39,884 nucleotides of DNA from Actinomycetota bacterium (GCA_005885035.1 VAXZ01000114.1:1-39884), one strand, 5' to 3'. Counted from the stretch's first letter, positions 1 to 9,360 are shown. Numbers and translations: made by a program. The notes: a model not told the origin generated them from the sequence alone.

Positions 1-69
1 CCGACGGGATTCGAACCCGCGACCCCCAGGACCACAACCTGGTGCTCTAACCAGCTGAGCTACGGCCAC
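1..69 (-). tRNA. tRNA-His (anticodon GTG), 3' acceptor end truncated by window start
   Basis: Reverse complement gtggccgtagctcagctggttagagcaccaggttgtggtcctgggggtcgcgggttcgaatcccgtcgg; anticodon loop TTGTGGT between CCAGG/CCTGG; canonical T-loop GGTTCGAATCC. Confidence 0.93.
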
Positions 70-225
70 CATGCGCGACGGGGAAGCGTCATCACGATAC
101 CAACGCGAACGCCGCCCAGGTTGCGGCTCGCGTCGGCGTATGGCACCATCAGGCTAGTTATTGAACGGCCGTTCAAATCGGGCCGGACGGGGTCCGGATG
201 GCCGTCCCGCGAGGAGGCGGGCAGC

Positions 226-1458
226 ATGGCTGCCGATCGATCGATCGAGTTCGACTTCGACAGGATCGACGGGTTGATCGCCGAAGAGGAGGCAGCCCTC
301 GAGCCGAAGCACAAGGCGTCCATCGCCTACCGGACGGTCGCCGAGCGCTACGTCGCCGGCGGCGTCGCCTCCAGCTGGCAGGATTCCCGACCCCACGCGA
401 TCTTCATCGATCACGGACGGGGGGATCGGATCTACGACATCGACGGCAACGAGTACATCGATTTCCATCTGGGCTACGGCGCCATGGTGGTTGGGCACGC
501 ACACCCCTTGATCGTGGATGCGATCGAGAAAGCCGCTCACGGCGGGACGCACTTCGCCCAGCCGACGAAGGACCTGGGCGTGATCGGGGAGAACCTCGCG
601 GATCGCTTCAAACTGCCGCTCTGGCGCTTCGCGAACTCCGGAACCGAAACGACGCTCGAGGCTATCCGCCTGATGCGGGCGAACACGGGCCGCGACATGC
701 TCATCAAGATCGAGGGGAGCTATCACGGGCACCACGACTCGATCATGTTCAGCGTCGGTCCCGACCGCTCGCAGATCGGGCCGCGCGAGCACCCGATCAC
801 CGTCCCGCAGGCGATGGGCATCCCGCAGGCCTTCGCCGATCTCGTGCGCGTCGTGCCGTTTAACGACCTGGTCGAGGCGCGTCGCGCGTTCGAGGAGAAC
901 CCGGGGAAGATCGCCGGCATGATCGTCGAACCGGCCATGATGAACTGCGGCGTGATCCTCCCGGAGGCTGGCTATCTCGAGGGGCTCAAGGAGCTCTGCC
1001 ACGAGCACGGCGCCTACCTCTTCAGGCCCGTCATCGAGGCCGAGTACGACATGGCCGGCACCTTCAACGGGAACCCGCTCACCATGGCGGCGACGCGCAC
1101 GACCCTCACCGAAGTGCTCACGCCCGATGTCTACGAGCAGTTCAACCGGGTCGACAAGGCGATGAAGGACGGGCTGACCTCCGTCGCAGAGCGCTACCGT
1201 CTCCCGTGCTACGTGACGGGCGTCGGGGCGAAGGGATCCGTGATCTATTCGAAGCAGCGGGTCCGGGAATACCGCGACGCGGTCGGCATCGACGAGCGGA
1301 TCAGCTACCTCGCGTGGCTGTTCCAGCAGAACCGCGGCGTGTTCAAGTCCCCATGGACCACGCAGGAGACGTGGACGCTCTCGGTCTTCCACACCGAGGA
1401 TGACGCGGCACGCTACGTGGCGAACTTCGAGGAGTTCGCGGCCGCCGTGGCCTCGTGA
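226..1458 (+). CDS. Class-III aminotransferase / glutamate-1-semialdehyde aminomutase-like protein, internally shortened (lacks PLP-lysine segment)
   Basis: GTHFAQPT, NSGTETTLEAIRLMRA, GSYHGHHD and GTFNGNPLTMAA motifs; ATG at 226 preceded by gaggagg; 48 residues missing relative to the paralog at 2396..3772. Confidence 0.85.
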   Translation: MAADRSIEFDFDRIDGLIAEEEAALEPKHKASIAYRTVAERYVAGGVASSWQDSRPHAIFIDHGRGDRIYDIDGNEYIDFHLGYGAMVVGHAHPLIVDAIEKAAHGGTHFAQPTKDLGVIGENLADRFKLPLWRFANSGTETTLEAIRLMRANTGRDMLIKIEGSYHGHHDSIMFSVGPDRSQIGPREHPITVPQAMGIPQAFADLVRVVPFNDLVEARRAFEENPGKIAGMIVEPAMMNCGVILPEAGYLEGLKELCHEHGAYLFRPVIEAEYDMAGTFNGNPLTMAATRTTLTEVLTPDVYEQFNRVDKAMKDGLTSVAERYRLPCYVTGVGAKGSVIYSKQRVREYRDAVGIDERISYLAWLFQQNRGVFKSPWTTQETWTLSVFHTEDDAARYVANFEEFAAAVAS

Positions 1459-2399
1459 GCGCGTTTGCGGCAACGCCGGCTCCACACGAGACTAACCGGA
1501 TGATCGACATCGCCGCTCCGATGGAGCTTCCCCTGCCCGATGGCCGGGTCGTCAACGTCTACGTCGACGGCCCCGAAGACGGGACGCCGCTCATCTCGCA
1601 CCACGGGACGCCAGGGGCCGGGGTACCGATGCCGTCGTTCGTTCGAGCCGCCGCCGAGCGCGGGCTCCGTTGGGTTTCCTACAGCCGTCCGGGGTACGGC
1701 GAGTCGACGCGGGCGGGGGGCCGCGCCGTCGCGGACTGCGTCCGCGACGTCGCGGCGATCGCCGACCACCTGGGCGCCGATCGATTCTTCACGTCGGGAG
1801 GGTCCGGTGGAGGGCCGCACACGCTCGCGTGTGCGGCTCTGCTCCCGGATCGGGTTCGGGGCTGTGCGGCGATCGCCTGCCCCGCCCCGTGGGGCGCCGA
1901 GGGGCTCGACTGGCTCGCGGGCCAGGGTCCCGAGAACCTCGAGGAGTTCGGCGCGGCCCTCGAAGGACCGGAGGCCCTCGAGACGTACCTCGTGCGGGAG
2001 TCGGGTCCGCTCGGCGCCGTGAGCGACCCGGACGAGATGATCAAGGCGCTCGGGGAAGGACTGTTGCCCGACGTCGACCGCGCGGCGATCAGCGGCGAGT
2101 ACGCGACCACGCTGATCGCATCCATGAAGCGCGCGGTCATGAAGGGCGTCTGGGGATGGTTCGACGACGACATGGCCTTCCTGCATGACTGGGGCTTCTC
2201 GCTCGATGCGATCGAGGTCCCCGTAGCGCTCTGGCAGGGCAGGCTGGACAAGATGGTCCCGTTCGCGCACGGCGAGTGGATGGCGTCCCACGTTCCGAAC
2301 GCGCGTCCCCACCTGCTCGAGGATCAGGGCCATCTCTCGATCGCGGTCGGCTCGTTCCCGCTGATCCTGGACGACCTCCTGGGGCATGCGCTCCCGTGA
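1455..2399 (+). CDS. Alpha/beta hydrolase fold protein
   Basis: HHGTPGAG oxyanion region, nucleophile elbow GGSGGG, C-terminal GHLSI; GTG start overlaps upstream TGA (alternative ATG at 1500). Confidence 0.85.
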   Translation: MSAFAATPAPHETNRMIDIAAPMELPLPDGRVVNVYVDGPEDGTPLISHHGTPGAGVPMPSFVRAAAERGLRWVSYSRPGYGESTRAGGRAVADCVRDVAAIADHLGADRFFTSGGSGGGPHTLACAALLPDRVRGCAAIACPAPWGAEGLDWLAGQGPENLEEFGAALEGPEALETYLVRESGPLGAVSDPDEMIKALGEGLLPDVDRAAISGEYATTLIASMKRAVMKGVWGWFDDDMAFLHDWGFSLDAIEVPVALWQGRLDKMVPFAHGEWMASHVPNARPHLLEDQGHLSIAVGSFPLILDDLLGHALP

Positions 2400-3772
2400 G
2401 CACCGGGACCGACGTCGTCGAGATCGACCTCGCGCTCGTCGAGGAGCTGACGAAGCGTGAGATCGCGGCGCTCGACGAGAAGCACGTTCGGAGCCTCGCG
2501 TACCGCGAGGAGGCGAAGACCCACCTGCCGGGCGGCGTGTCGTCGTCGTGGCAGACGTGGCCGCCGCATCCGATCTACGTCGCGCGCGGTCGGGGGTCCC
2601 ACGTGTGGGACATCGATGGGAACGAGTACGTCGACTACCACAACGGCTACGGCGTCATGGTGATGGGTCATGCGCACCCGAAGATCGTCGAGGCCGTCCA
2701 CCGTCGCGTCGAGCTCGGGACGCACTTCGCCCAGCCGACCGAGGACGCGCTCGTCGTCGCGGAGGAGCTCGAGGCGAGGTACCGGCTCCCGTACTGGCGC
2801 TTCGGCAACTCGGGGACCGAGTCGACGCTCGACGCGGTCCGGATCATGCGTGCGCTCACGGGTCGGAACCTGATCATGAAGATCGAGGGGTCGTACCACG
2901 GCCACCACGACTCGTTGATGGTCAGCGTCTTCCCGCCGAGGGACAAGGCCGGCCCGCGGGACCATCCAGTACCGGTCCCGCAGACGCTGGGGATGCCCGA
3001 GGGTGTTGCCGAGCAGGTCGTCGTGGTGCCCTTCAACGACGCCGACGCCTCGGCGAAGGCCTTCGCAGAGCACGACGGGCGGATCGCCGGGATGATCGTG
3101 GAGCCCGTGATGACGAACTGCGGCGTGGTCCTGCCGGATCCGGGCTACCTCGCGCGGCTCAGGGAGATCTGTCACGCGAACGGGGCGCTCCTCGCCTTCG
3201 ACGAGGTGAAGACCGGGTTCACGGTCGCGTGGGGCGGGGCCGTGGAGGCCTTCGACGTCGTGCCCGACATCGTGTGTCTGGCGAAGGCGCTCGGCGGCGG
3301 GCTCCCGTGCGGCGCGATCGGCGGCACCGAGGACGCGATGTCGATGATCATCGACGGCTCGCTCGAACAGGTCGGCACGTTCAACGGCAACCCCCTCACG
3401 ATGGCAGCCGCGAGAGCGAACCTGACCGAGGTCCTCACGAAGGACGCCTACGACGAACTCGACCGGATCCGAGCCGTGTTCCAAGGATGCGACGACGTGA
3501 TCGCGGAGTTCCGGCTGCCGGCGTCGATGAAGCTCCTCGGCGCAAAGGGTTCGATCGATTGGCACACCGAGCCGATCCACGAGTATCGAGACCTCTGGGA
3601 CATCGATGACCGGATCCCTCAGCTCGCGTGGCTCTGGCAGCTGAACCGGGGCGTGTTCAAGTCGCCCGGATCGAAATGGGAGTCGTGGACGTCGTCGATC
3701 GTGCACACCAACGACGACGTCCAGCGATACGTCGACAATTTCCAGGAGATGGCGGACGCCATCACGGCATAG
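2396..3772 (+). CDS. Class-III aminotransferase / glutamate-1-semialdehyde 2,1-aminomutase-like protein (full length)
   Basis: FDEVKTGF (PLP Asp), CLAKALGGGLP (PLP Lys), GTFNGNPLTMAAA; GTG start overlaps the hydrolase stop. Confidence 0.88.
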   Translation: MSTGTDVVEIDLALVEELTKREIAALDEKHVRSLAYREEAKTHLPGGVSSSWQTWPPHPIYVARGRGSHVWDIDGNEYVDYHNGYGVMVMGHAHPKIVEAVHRRVELGTHFAQPTEDALVVAEELEARYRLPYWRFGNSGTESTLDAVRIMRALTGRNLIMKIEGSYHGHHDSLMVSVFPPRDKAGPRDHPVPVPQTLGMPEGVAEQVVVVPFNDADASAKAFAEHDGRIAGMIVEPVMTNCGVVLPDPGYLARLREICHANGALLAFDEVKTGFTVAWGGAVEAFDVVPDIVCLAKALGGGLPCGAIGGTEDAMSMIIDGSLEQVGTFNGNPLTMAAARANLTEVLTKDAYDELDRIRAVFQGCDDVIAEFRLPASMKLLGAKGSIDWHTEPIHEYRDLWDIDDRIPQLAWLWQLNRGVFKSPGSKWESWTSSIVHTNDDVQRYVDNFQEMADAITA

Positions 3773-3785
3773 CCGCGACCGCCGT

Positions 3786-3810
3786 GCTACGCCCGCTTGG
3801 GCGGGGTAGC
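3786..3810 (+). terminator. GC-rich hairpin between aminotransferase and transporter (possible terminator or leader structure)
   Basis: gctac-g-cccgc-ttgg-gcggg-gtagc; no U tract. Confidence 0.3.
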
Positions 3811-3824
3811 CTCCGCGTGGGGCG

Positions 3825-4947
3825 ATGAGCGAGACCGAGGACCTGGAGGCTGAAGCCGCGGTGGAGAGGGCCGCGCCCGCCGACGGGTCGATGCCGCCGT
3901 GGCTCCCGGAAGCCATCAAGATGGCCGGCAAACGGCTCGGGTTCGCATTGTTCGCCGCCGGGATCTCGATCCTCGTCTTCCTCTACCTCGTCGACCAGCT
4001 CAGCAGCTTCCTCACGATGATCGGGATCGCCCTGTTCCTCTCGTTCGCGCTGGAGCCGGCGGTCGACTACCTCGCCACGCGTGGATGGAAGCGAGGGGCC
4101 GCCACCGGACTGATGCCCGCTCGGCATCAAGCTCTCGACCGACCAGCTGATCCAGAAGCTGCAGGAGAACGCGCAACAGGTGATCAGCTCCGCGACGAAC
4201 GTCGCCGGGACGGTCTTCGGGATCGCGAGCTCGTTGATCGGGGGTCTGTTCCGCTGGGCGACGATCGGCTTGTTCACCTTCTACTTCGTGGCGCAGGGAC
4301 CGCAGTTCCGTCGCGCGTTGCTGTCACGGATGCGTCCCGAACGGCAGGCTCGCGTCTTGTTCGTGTGGGAACAGGCGATCCAGCAGACGGGCGGCTACTT
4401 CTATTCGCGTCTCCTGCTCGCCGTGATCAACGGCTCGGGCATGTACCTGACCTTGCGGTTAACCAACGTCCCGTTCGCGGCGCCGCTCGCGATCTTCGAG
4501 GGCCTCGTCGCGGAGTTCATCCCGATCGTGGGGACCTACATCGGCGGCGCCGTGCCGATCCTGGTCGCCTTCCTGGCTGCCGCGACTAGCCTGGCCTCCC
4601 CGGCAGCGGGCCTCTGGGCGGTCGGGTACGTCCTCGTCTACCAGCAGATCGAGAACTACATCCTCAGTCCGCGGATCACCGCGAAGACCATGTCGCTGCA
4701 TCCGGCGGTCGCGTTCGCGGCGGCCCTGATCGGCGGAGCGCTCGGTGGGTTGTTCATGGCGTTCCTCGCCTTGCCGGTCGCGGGGGTGATCCAAGCGTCG
4801 GTGAAGGAATGGTCGAAGAGCTACGACGTGGTGGGCGACGTCTTGACGGCGCCGAAACCGGTTCCGGTTCGTGAACACTTGCTGATGCGTGTGCGAAGTC
4901 GGTTCCGGTCGAGGACCGTTCCGCCCGGCGACGGCTCGGACCGTTGA
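3825..4947 (+). pseudogene. AI-2E family transporter, disrupted by internal deletion/frameshift near 4100-4125
   Basis: N-terminal part in one frame (...SFALEPAVDYLATRGWKRGAATGL); C-terminal part in another frame starts ...LGIKLSTDQLIQKLQENAQQVISSATNVAGTVFGIASS and continues with QQIENYILSPRI...LHPAVAFAAALIGGALGG. Confidence 0.8.
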
Positions 4948-4950
4948 GCG

Positions 4951-5418
4951 TCAGATCCGCGGCGCCGGCATCTGGGGATTGTCGCGGGCCCGGTCCAACG
5001 CCTGGATCGCTTCGTCGGGCAGGCCCTGCGCCGCCGCGGTCGCGCGGAGCATGTCGAAGTACCGCTCGGTCGGCCGGACGAAGGTTTCCTGGGACTCGAC
5101 CGCGAACGTCCGTGCTCGCACGACCCCCTCCGGCCCGGCGATGTCGACGTCGAGGACCCGATCCTGCTCGGGGGTACCCCGATTGATGGGCTCCAGATGG
5201 TCCAGCTCGACATCCTCGAGCTCCCACAGGACGCCCCAGACGCTCGAGCGAGCGTCCGGGACGGCGTTGGCGGCGCCACCGCCCCACGCCCTGCTGTTCA
5301 CGTTGAACACGAGCCGGTAGCCGTCCAACCGGCCGGGGCCGACCAGGCGAGCACCCGGGATCGAGCCGGTCATCTTCTCGGCATTCATGCGGTCGCCGTA
5401 GGCGAAGTAGAAGGCCAT
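4951..5418 (-). CDS. Gamma-glutamylcyclotransferase-like (AIG2/GGCT) family protein
   Basis: N-terminal YFAYGDRMN (canonical YFAYGSNM), [16 protein letters not shown]. Confidence 0.75.
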   Translation of the reverse strand: MAFYFAYGDRMNAEKMTGSIPGARLVGPGRLDGYRLVFNVNSRAWGGGAANAVPDARSSVWGVLWELEDVELDHLEPINRGTPEQDRVLDVDIAGPEGVVRARTFAVESQETFVRPTERYFDMLRATAAAQGLPDEAIQALDRARDNPQMPAPRI

Positions 5419-5500
5419 CGGTGGATGCTACGCCGTCGGATCCTCGCATGTGCCCGTTCGCCATCGGCGGGCACCGCACCCGGTCGGTAGACTCCGGCGC

Positions 5501-5995
5501 ATGGACGGTCCCCTCGTCGGCGTCATCATGGGCTCGCGGTCGGACTGGGACACGATGCAACACGCCGTCGAAACGCTGGAGGACCTGGGGATCTCCTGCG
5601 AGACACGCGTCCTTTCGGCCCACCGGACGCCCGACGCGGCGGCCGAATATGCCAAGACGGCGGAGCGACGGGGGCTCCAGGTCGTGATCGCCGGCGCCGG
5701 AGGCGCCGCCCACCTGGCCGGTGCGATGGCCGCGCAGACCCATCTTCCGGTCCTCGGGGTCCCGATCGAGTCGCATGCGCTTCGGGGGATGGACTCCCTG
5801 CTGTCGACGGTGCAGATGCCGGCGGGGATCCCCGTCGGGACCCTCGCGATCGGCCGGGCCGGGGCCGTCAACGCCGCTCTGCTGGCAGCCTCCGTGCTGG
5901 CGCTCCAGGACGAGAAGCTTCGCGATCGCTTGCTGCATCTGCGGATGTCGCAGTCGCAGAGCGTGTTGGAGCATCCGGACCCCGCCGCCAACTGA
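5501..5995 (+). CDS. purE: 5-(carboxyamino)imidazole ribonucleotide mutase
   Basis: [48 protein letters not shown] at 5501. Confidence 0.95.
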   Translation: MDGPLVGVIMGSRSDWDTMQHAVETLEDLGISCETRVLSAHRTPDAAAEYAKTAERRGLQVVIAGAGGAAHLAGAMAAQTHLPVLGVPIESHALRGMDSLLSTVQMPAGIPVGTLAIGRAGAVNAALLAASVLALQDEKLRDRLLHLRMSQSQSVLEHPDPAAN

Positions 5996-6063
5996 GCCTC
6001 GACCGGGAGCGACCGAGGCGGAAGGTCGGTTGCGACACCCGCCGGTCGGAGCATCAGGGGTCC

Positions 6064-6384
6064 TTGCGGGCCAATCTTCTTCAGGTCTGGGGGCCGCTCG
6101 CCGATGCCTCGGTCGTGGCGTATCTGACCTGTCCCGACTGCATGATGCCGAGCCCGGTCGGCGACGATGCGATCGCCTACCGGTGCCATTCGTGCTTCAC
6201 CGAGGTCGTGTTCGAATCGTGCGGCGGATGCGGCTTCCGCCAATCGATCCCGTCCCGCTGGCACACCGCGTACACGTGCGGCAAGTGTGGCGCGAAGTGC
6301 CTGATCCCACGGCGCCGGCTCTATTCGACATCCACGAAGGCGTTCGGGGTCCAGGGCTACGGACACACGTATCCCAAGTTCTGA
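6064..6384 (+). CDS. Small cysteine-rich zinc-ribbon-like protein of unknown function
   Basis: 106 aa with paired cysteines: CPDC, CHSC, CGGCG, CGKCGAKC. Confidence 0.6.
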   Translation: MRANLLQVWGPLADASVVAYLTCPDCMMPSPVGDDAIAYRCHSCFTEVVFESCGGCGFRQSIPSRWHTAYTCGKCGAKCLIPRRRLYSTSTKAFGVQGYGHTYPKF

Positions 6385-6481
6385 CGCATCCGACCTATCC
6401 CGAAGGTCGCCCGTTCCTCCGGCCGATGCCCCCCTCCGCATCCGCCGCTATCCTCCGAAGCTCCCCGGAACCCTCGGACGT

Positions 6482-8575
6482 GTGGTGATGATGCGAGCGA
6501 AGATCGTGGCCTGCCTGGCGATACTGGGCGCGACCCTGGTCGCGAACCCGGCGCGCGCCACCGCAGCCGATCCCCGGTTCCTGGCCGCATCGGTCCAGAG
6601 TGGGGGCTCGGTGCCCGTGGCGACCGCGATCGGTGATGTCAGCGGGGACGGCCTGCGGGACCTCATCGTCGCCAACGGTTCGGGGGGCACCTCGGCGACC
6701 GACGACACAGTCTTCGTCTTCGAACAGGACCCGACCCATCACACGCTCCCATCGAGCCCATCGTTCTCGGTGACCCCGAGTGCGGCGAGCAACCACTACA
6801 AGGTGGCTGTCGGAGATCTGAACGGCGATGCGGCCGGGGACCTGGCGGTCGGCATCCCCGGCGTGGGGATCGACGTGTTCCTGGGGAACGGCACGGATCT
6901 GCCATCGTCGCCGGACGTGACGATCGGCGCGCCGAAGCTGGTCGACCTGGCGGTCGGCGACCTGAACGGAGACCACCTGGACGACCTCGTCTCCACCGAG
7001 ACGGCGAGCTCCTACGACGTGGTCCTGCGATCGCAGATCCCCGTCCTCGGAGGGTTCACGTCGGCGACGGTCCTGGCGCACAACGTGCCCACTTCCGGGC
7101 TGTCCCTCGGCGATGTCAACGATGACGGTGCGACCGACTTCGCCCTCGATGGTCCCTACGACGCCCCCACCGCTCCCGCGGTCTACCTCCAGGACGCGGG
7201 GCTGCACACGTTCGCCGAACACGATGTGACGCTTTCCACGGACGTGACCAGGTTGTTCCTCGCCGACGTGAACCACGACGGCTCTTCCGACGTCGTCGCG
7301 GCCGAGGTCGGGGGAACCCTCGGCTGGGCGATCGGCAACGGCGACGGCACGTTCGGGACCTTCTCCTCCGTGGAAGCGCCGCAGTTCTCGGCCAAGGAGG
7401 TCGGTGACCTGAACGGCGATGGGCACGACGACGTGGCCGCGTTGTCCGCGGATGGGACCCTTCGCCTTTACGTCCAGCAGGACGGCGGCGGGCTCGGCGC
7501 GCCATGCTCGTTCCCGGCGCCCGACGCGTCGGGGGACGATGCCGCGACGTCGATCGGAGATCTGACCGGGGACGGCGCCGCCGAGATCGCCGCCGCCGAG
7601 GGCGGCGGCGATCTCGGCGGCGCCACGGTCTTCCGGCAGCTCACCGGCGCACAGAAGCTGGCTACCGCGCTCAGCCTCGCGCCATCGGCGTCGTCGATCC
7701 TCTACGGGGCCACGGTCACGTTGACCGGTGCTCTAACCAACCCAGAAGGGGGATGTCTCCGCACCGGTTCGGTGAAGATCTACCGATCGGGGCCGGTGGG
7801 CGGGACGGCTGTGGTCGCCACGGTGCCGCTCGCCGCCGACCTCACGTTCACTGCCGACGTGACCCCGCCCTCGGGCGGGACCTACACGTACCGGGCGACG
7901 TGGGCAGGGGACGAGACCCATGTCCCCGCGACCAGCTCCAACGTCGAGATCGACGTCGCGAAGACCCCGACGTCGCTCGGTCTACGCACAAGTAGCGGAA
8001 CCGTCGTGTTCGGCAACTCCCTCACACTCACGGCGACCCTCCACGGGGTGACCAACACCCCCAAGGTCCGATTCTTCCGGATCATCGGCGCCACCAAGAC
8101 CCTGATCGGGGCGGTCAACGTCGACGCCTTTGGGGTGGCGACGCTGAAGGTCACCCCCAGCCGAATCGGGTCGTACCAAGCTGTGTTCCCCGGCGGGGCC
8201 GGCACGCTCCCGAGCACGAGCCCGAAGCGTTCGGTCGATGTTCGCGTCGTCGTCGTCGGTTCGATGGTGAGGTACGTCGATCGTCGCAGCGGCACCGCGA
8301 TCTACAACTGCTGCAAGTCCTTCTACCACTTCTTCGTGAAACCCAAGATCCCGGGCGGAACGGTCCGGGTCGCGGTCCAGTACCTCGCTGGGGGAACATG
8401 GCACAAGCTGCCCTCGTCGGTGGACACGTTCACGCTCGGCAGCGACGGGACGGACACGATCTTCCTGCACGTCGCGGGTGGCAAGGGATACACGTTCCGG
8501 GTCCGCTCGTACTTCGCTTCGGACGGCGCTCACCTAGGCGCATGGTCGTCGTACGTGCGGTTCCGGTTCCGCTGA
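6482..8575 (+). CDS. Secreted FG-GAP/VCBS repeat protein with Ig-like (Big_3-type) domains
   Basis: Signal peptide-like N terminus (MMRAKIVACLAILGATLVANPARATA); repeated GDLNGD..DL motifs; C-terminal Ig-like repeats (TLTGALTNPEG..., TLTATLHGVTNTP...). Confidence 0.85.
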   Translation: MVMMRAKIVACLAILGATLVANPARATAADPRFLAASVQSGGSVPVATAIGDVSGDGLRDLIVANGSGGTSATDDTVFVFEQDPTHHTLPSSPSFSVTPSAASNHYKVAVGDLNGDAAGDLAVGIPGVGIDVFLGNGTDLPSSPDVTIGAPKLVDLAVGDLNGDHLDDLVSTETASSYDVVLRSQIPVLGGFTSATVLAHNVPTSGLSLGDVNDDGATDFALDGPYDAPTAPAVYLQDAGLHTFAEHDVTLSTDVTRLFLADVNHDGSSDVVAAEVGGTLGWAIGNGDGTFGTFSSVEAPQFSAKEVGDLNGDGHDDVAALSADGTLRLYVQQDGGGLGAPCSFPAPDASGDDAATSIGDLTGDGAAEIAAAEGGGDLGGATVFRQLTGAQKLATALSLAPSASSILYGATVTLTGALTNPEGGCLRTGSVKIYRSGPVGGTAVVATVPLAADLTFTADVTPPSGGTYTYRATWAGDETHVPATSSNVEIDVAKTPTSLGLRTSSGTVVFGNSLTLTATLHGVTNTPKVRFFRIIGATKTLIGAVNVDAFGVATLKVTPSRIGSYQAVFPGGAGTLPSTSPKRSVDVRVVVVGSMVRYVDRRSGTAIYNCCKSFYHFFVKPKIPGGTVRVAVQYLAGGTWHKLPSSVDTFTLGSDGTDTIFLHVAGGKGYTFRVRSYFASDGAHLGAWSSYVRFRFR
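7574..7624. repeat. Perfect 24-bp inverted repeat, 3-nt loop
   Basis: ggcgccgccgagatcgccgccgcc-gag-ggcggcggcgatctcggcggcgcc; arms are exact reverse complements. Confidence 0.95.
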
Positions 8576-8784
8576 GTGCATGGTGAGTCCAGGACGGGGA
8601 GGCCGATCCCGAGACGACCAGTCGCACGGTAGGACCTGACGTGGAAGGACGTCCCGATACACGTCGGCACGATGTCGCGAGAATGCCCGGGGATCTCTGA
8701 GGAGTGCGTCGGGTCCGGAGCGTCCCGAACCCTTCGGGTCGAGTCTCGCCATGAGGGCTCGGCGGTCGGCGTCGTTCATCTCGA

Positions 8785-8820
8785 CGCCTTGACCGAACTC
8801 GGCGCCTTGACCGAACTCGG
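8785..8820. repeat. 18-bp tandem duplication (2 exact copies)
   Basis: cgccttgaccgaactcgg x2, just downstream of the STAS gene. Confidence 0.9.
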
Positions 8821-8822
8821 CG

Positions 8823-9191
8823 CTACGCGGATCGGAGCAGGGGCGCGATATGGACGCCGCGGAAAGTCTCCGCCCCGATCAACATCAACACCTTGAGGAC
8901 CATCGGCGAGGGCGTTTCAAGGACAACGCTTCCTCGGCCAGCGATGATGCCGCCGACGACCCCGATCGCATGGCCGCCGGCGACGTCCATGAATGTCAGC
9001 TCGCGCAGATCCAGCGTGATGGTCCCGCCTCGGTTGATCGCCTGCCGAAGACTGTTGAACAGGTCGTCGACGTTCCCCATGTCGAGTTCGCCGACGAGCG
9101 CGAAATGCCCGTCCGCGCCGAGGTGCCTGACGTCGAACGCCCCATCTCGTCTGACCTCGAAAGACCCGTTCGGGGGCATGGCGTCCTCCAT
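8823..9191 (-). CDS. STAS-domain protein (anti-sigma factor antagonist-like)
   Basis: LVGELDMGNVDDL..., TITLDLRELTFMDVAGGHAIGVV..., LETPSPMVLKVLMLIGAETF. Confidence 0.8.
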   Translation of the reverse strand: MEDAMPPNGSFEVRRDGAFDVRHLGADGHFALVGELDMGNVDDLFNSLRQAINRGGTITLDLRELTFMDVAGGHAIGVVGGIIAGRGSVVLETPSPMVLKVLMLIGAETFRGVHIAPLLRSA

Positions 9192-9360
9192 GAAGAGCGT
9201 GAGCGGCAGCGGTATACAGCGGCCGAAGGACGGTGTCGGTCAACTACCGGACGTAGCCGCTGACGAAGTTCGCCAATAACTCCGTCGAACTCTGCGGCCA
9301 CCAGTACGGCTTGCAGATCCGGGTCCGACGTCTCGAAGGCGGGGAACCGCTCGCCAGCGG

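Noticed and set aside
154-1485. 443-aa minus-strand ORF opposite the aminotransferase
   Set aside because: Shadow ORF in high-GC DNA, Arg/Asp/His-rich with no motifs; the plus strand has clear family signatures.
2324-3931. 535-aa minus-strand ORF opposite aminotransferase copy 2
   Set aside because: Shadow ORF; composition typical of antisense translation of high-GC genes.
8785-8820. Short tandem repeat considered as a CRISPR or repeat-array seed
   Set aside because: Only two 18-bp copies with no spacer; most likely a simple slippage duplication in intergenic DNA.
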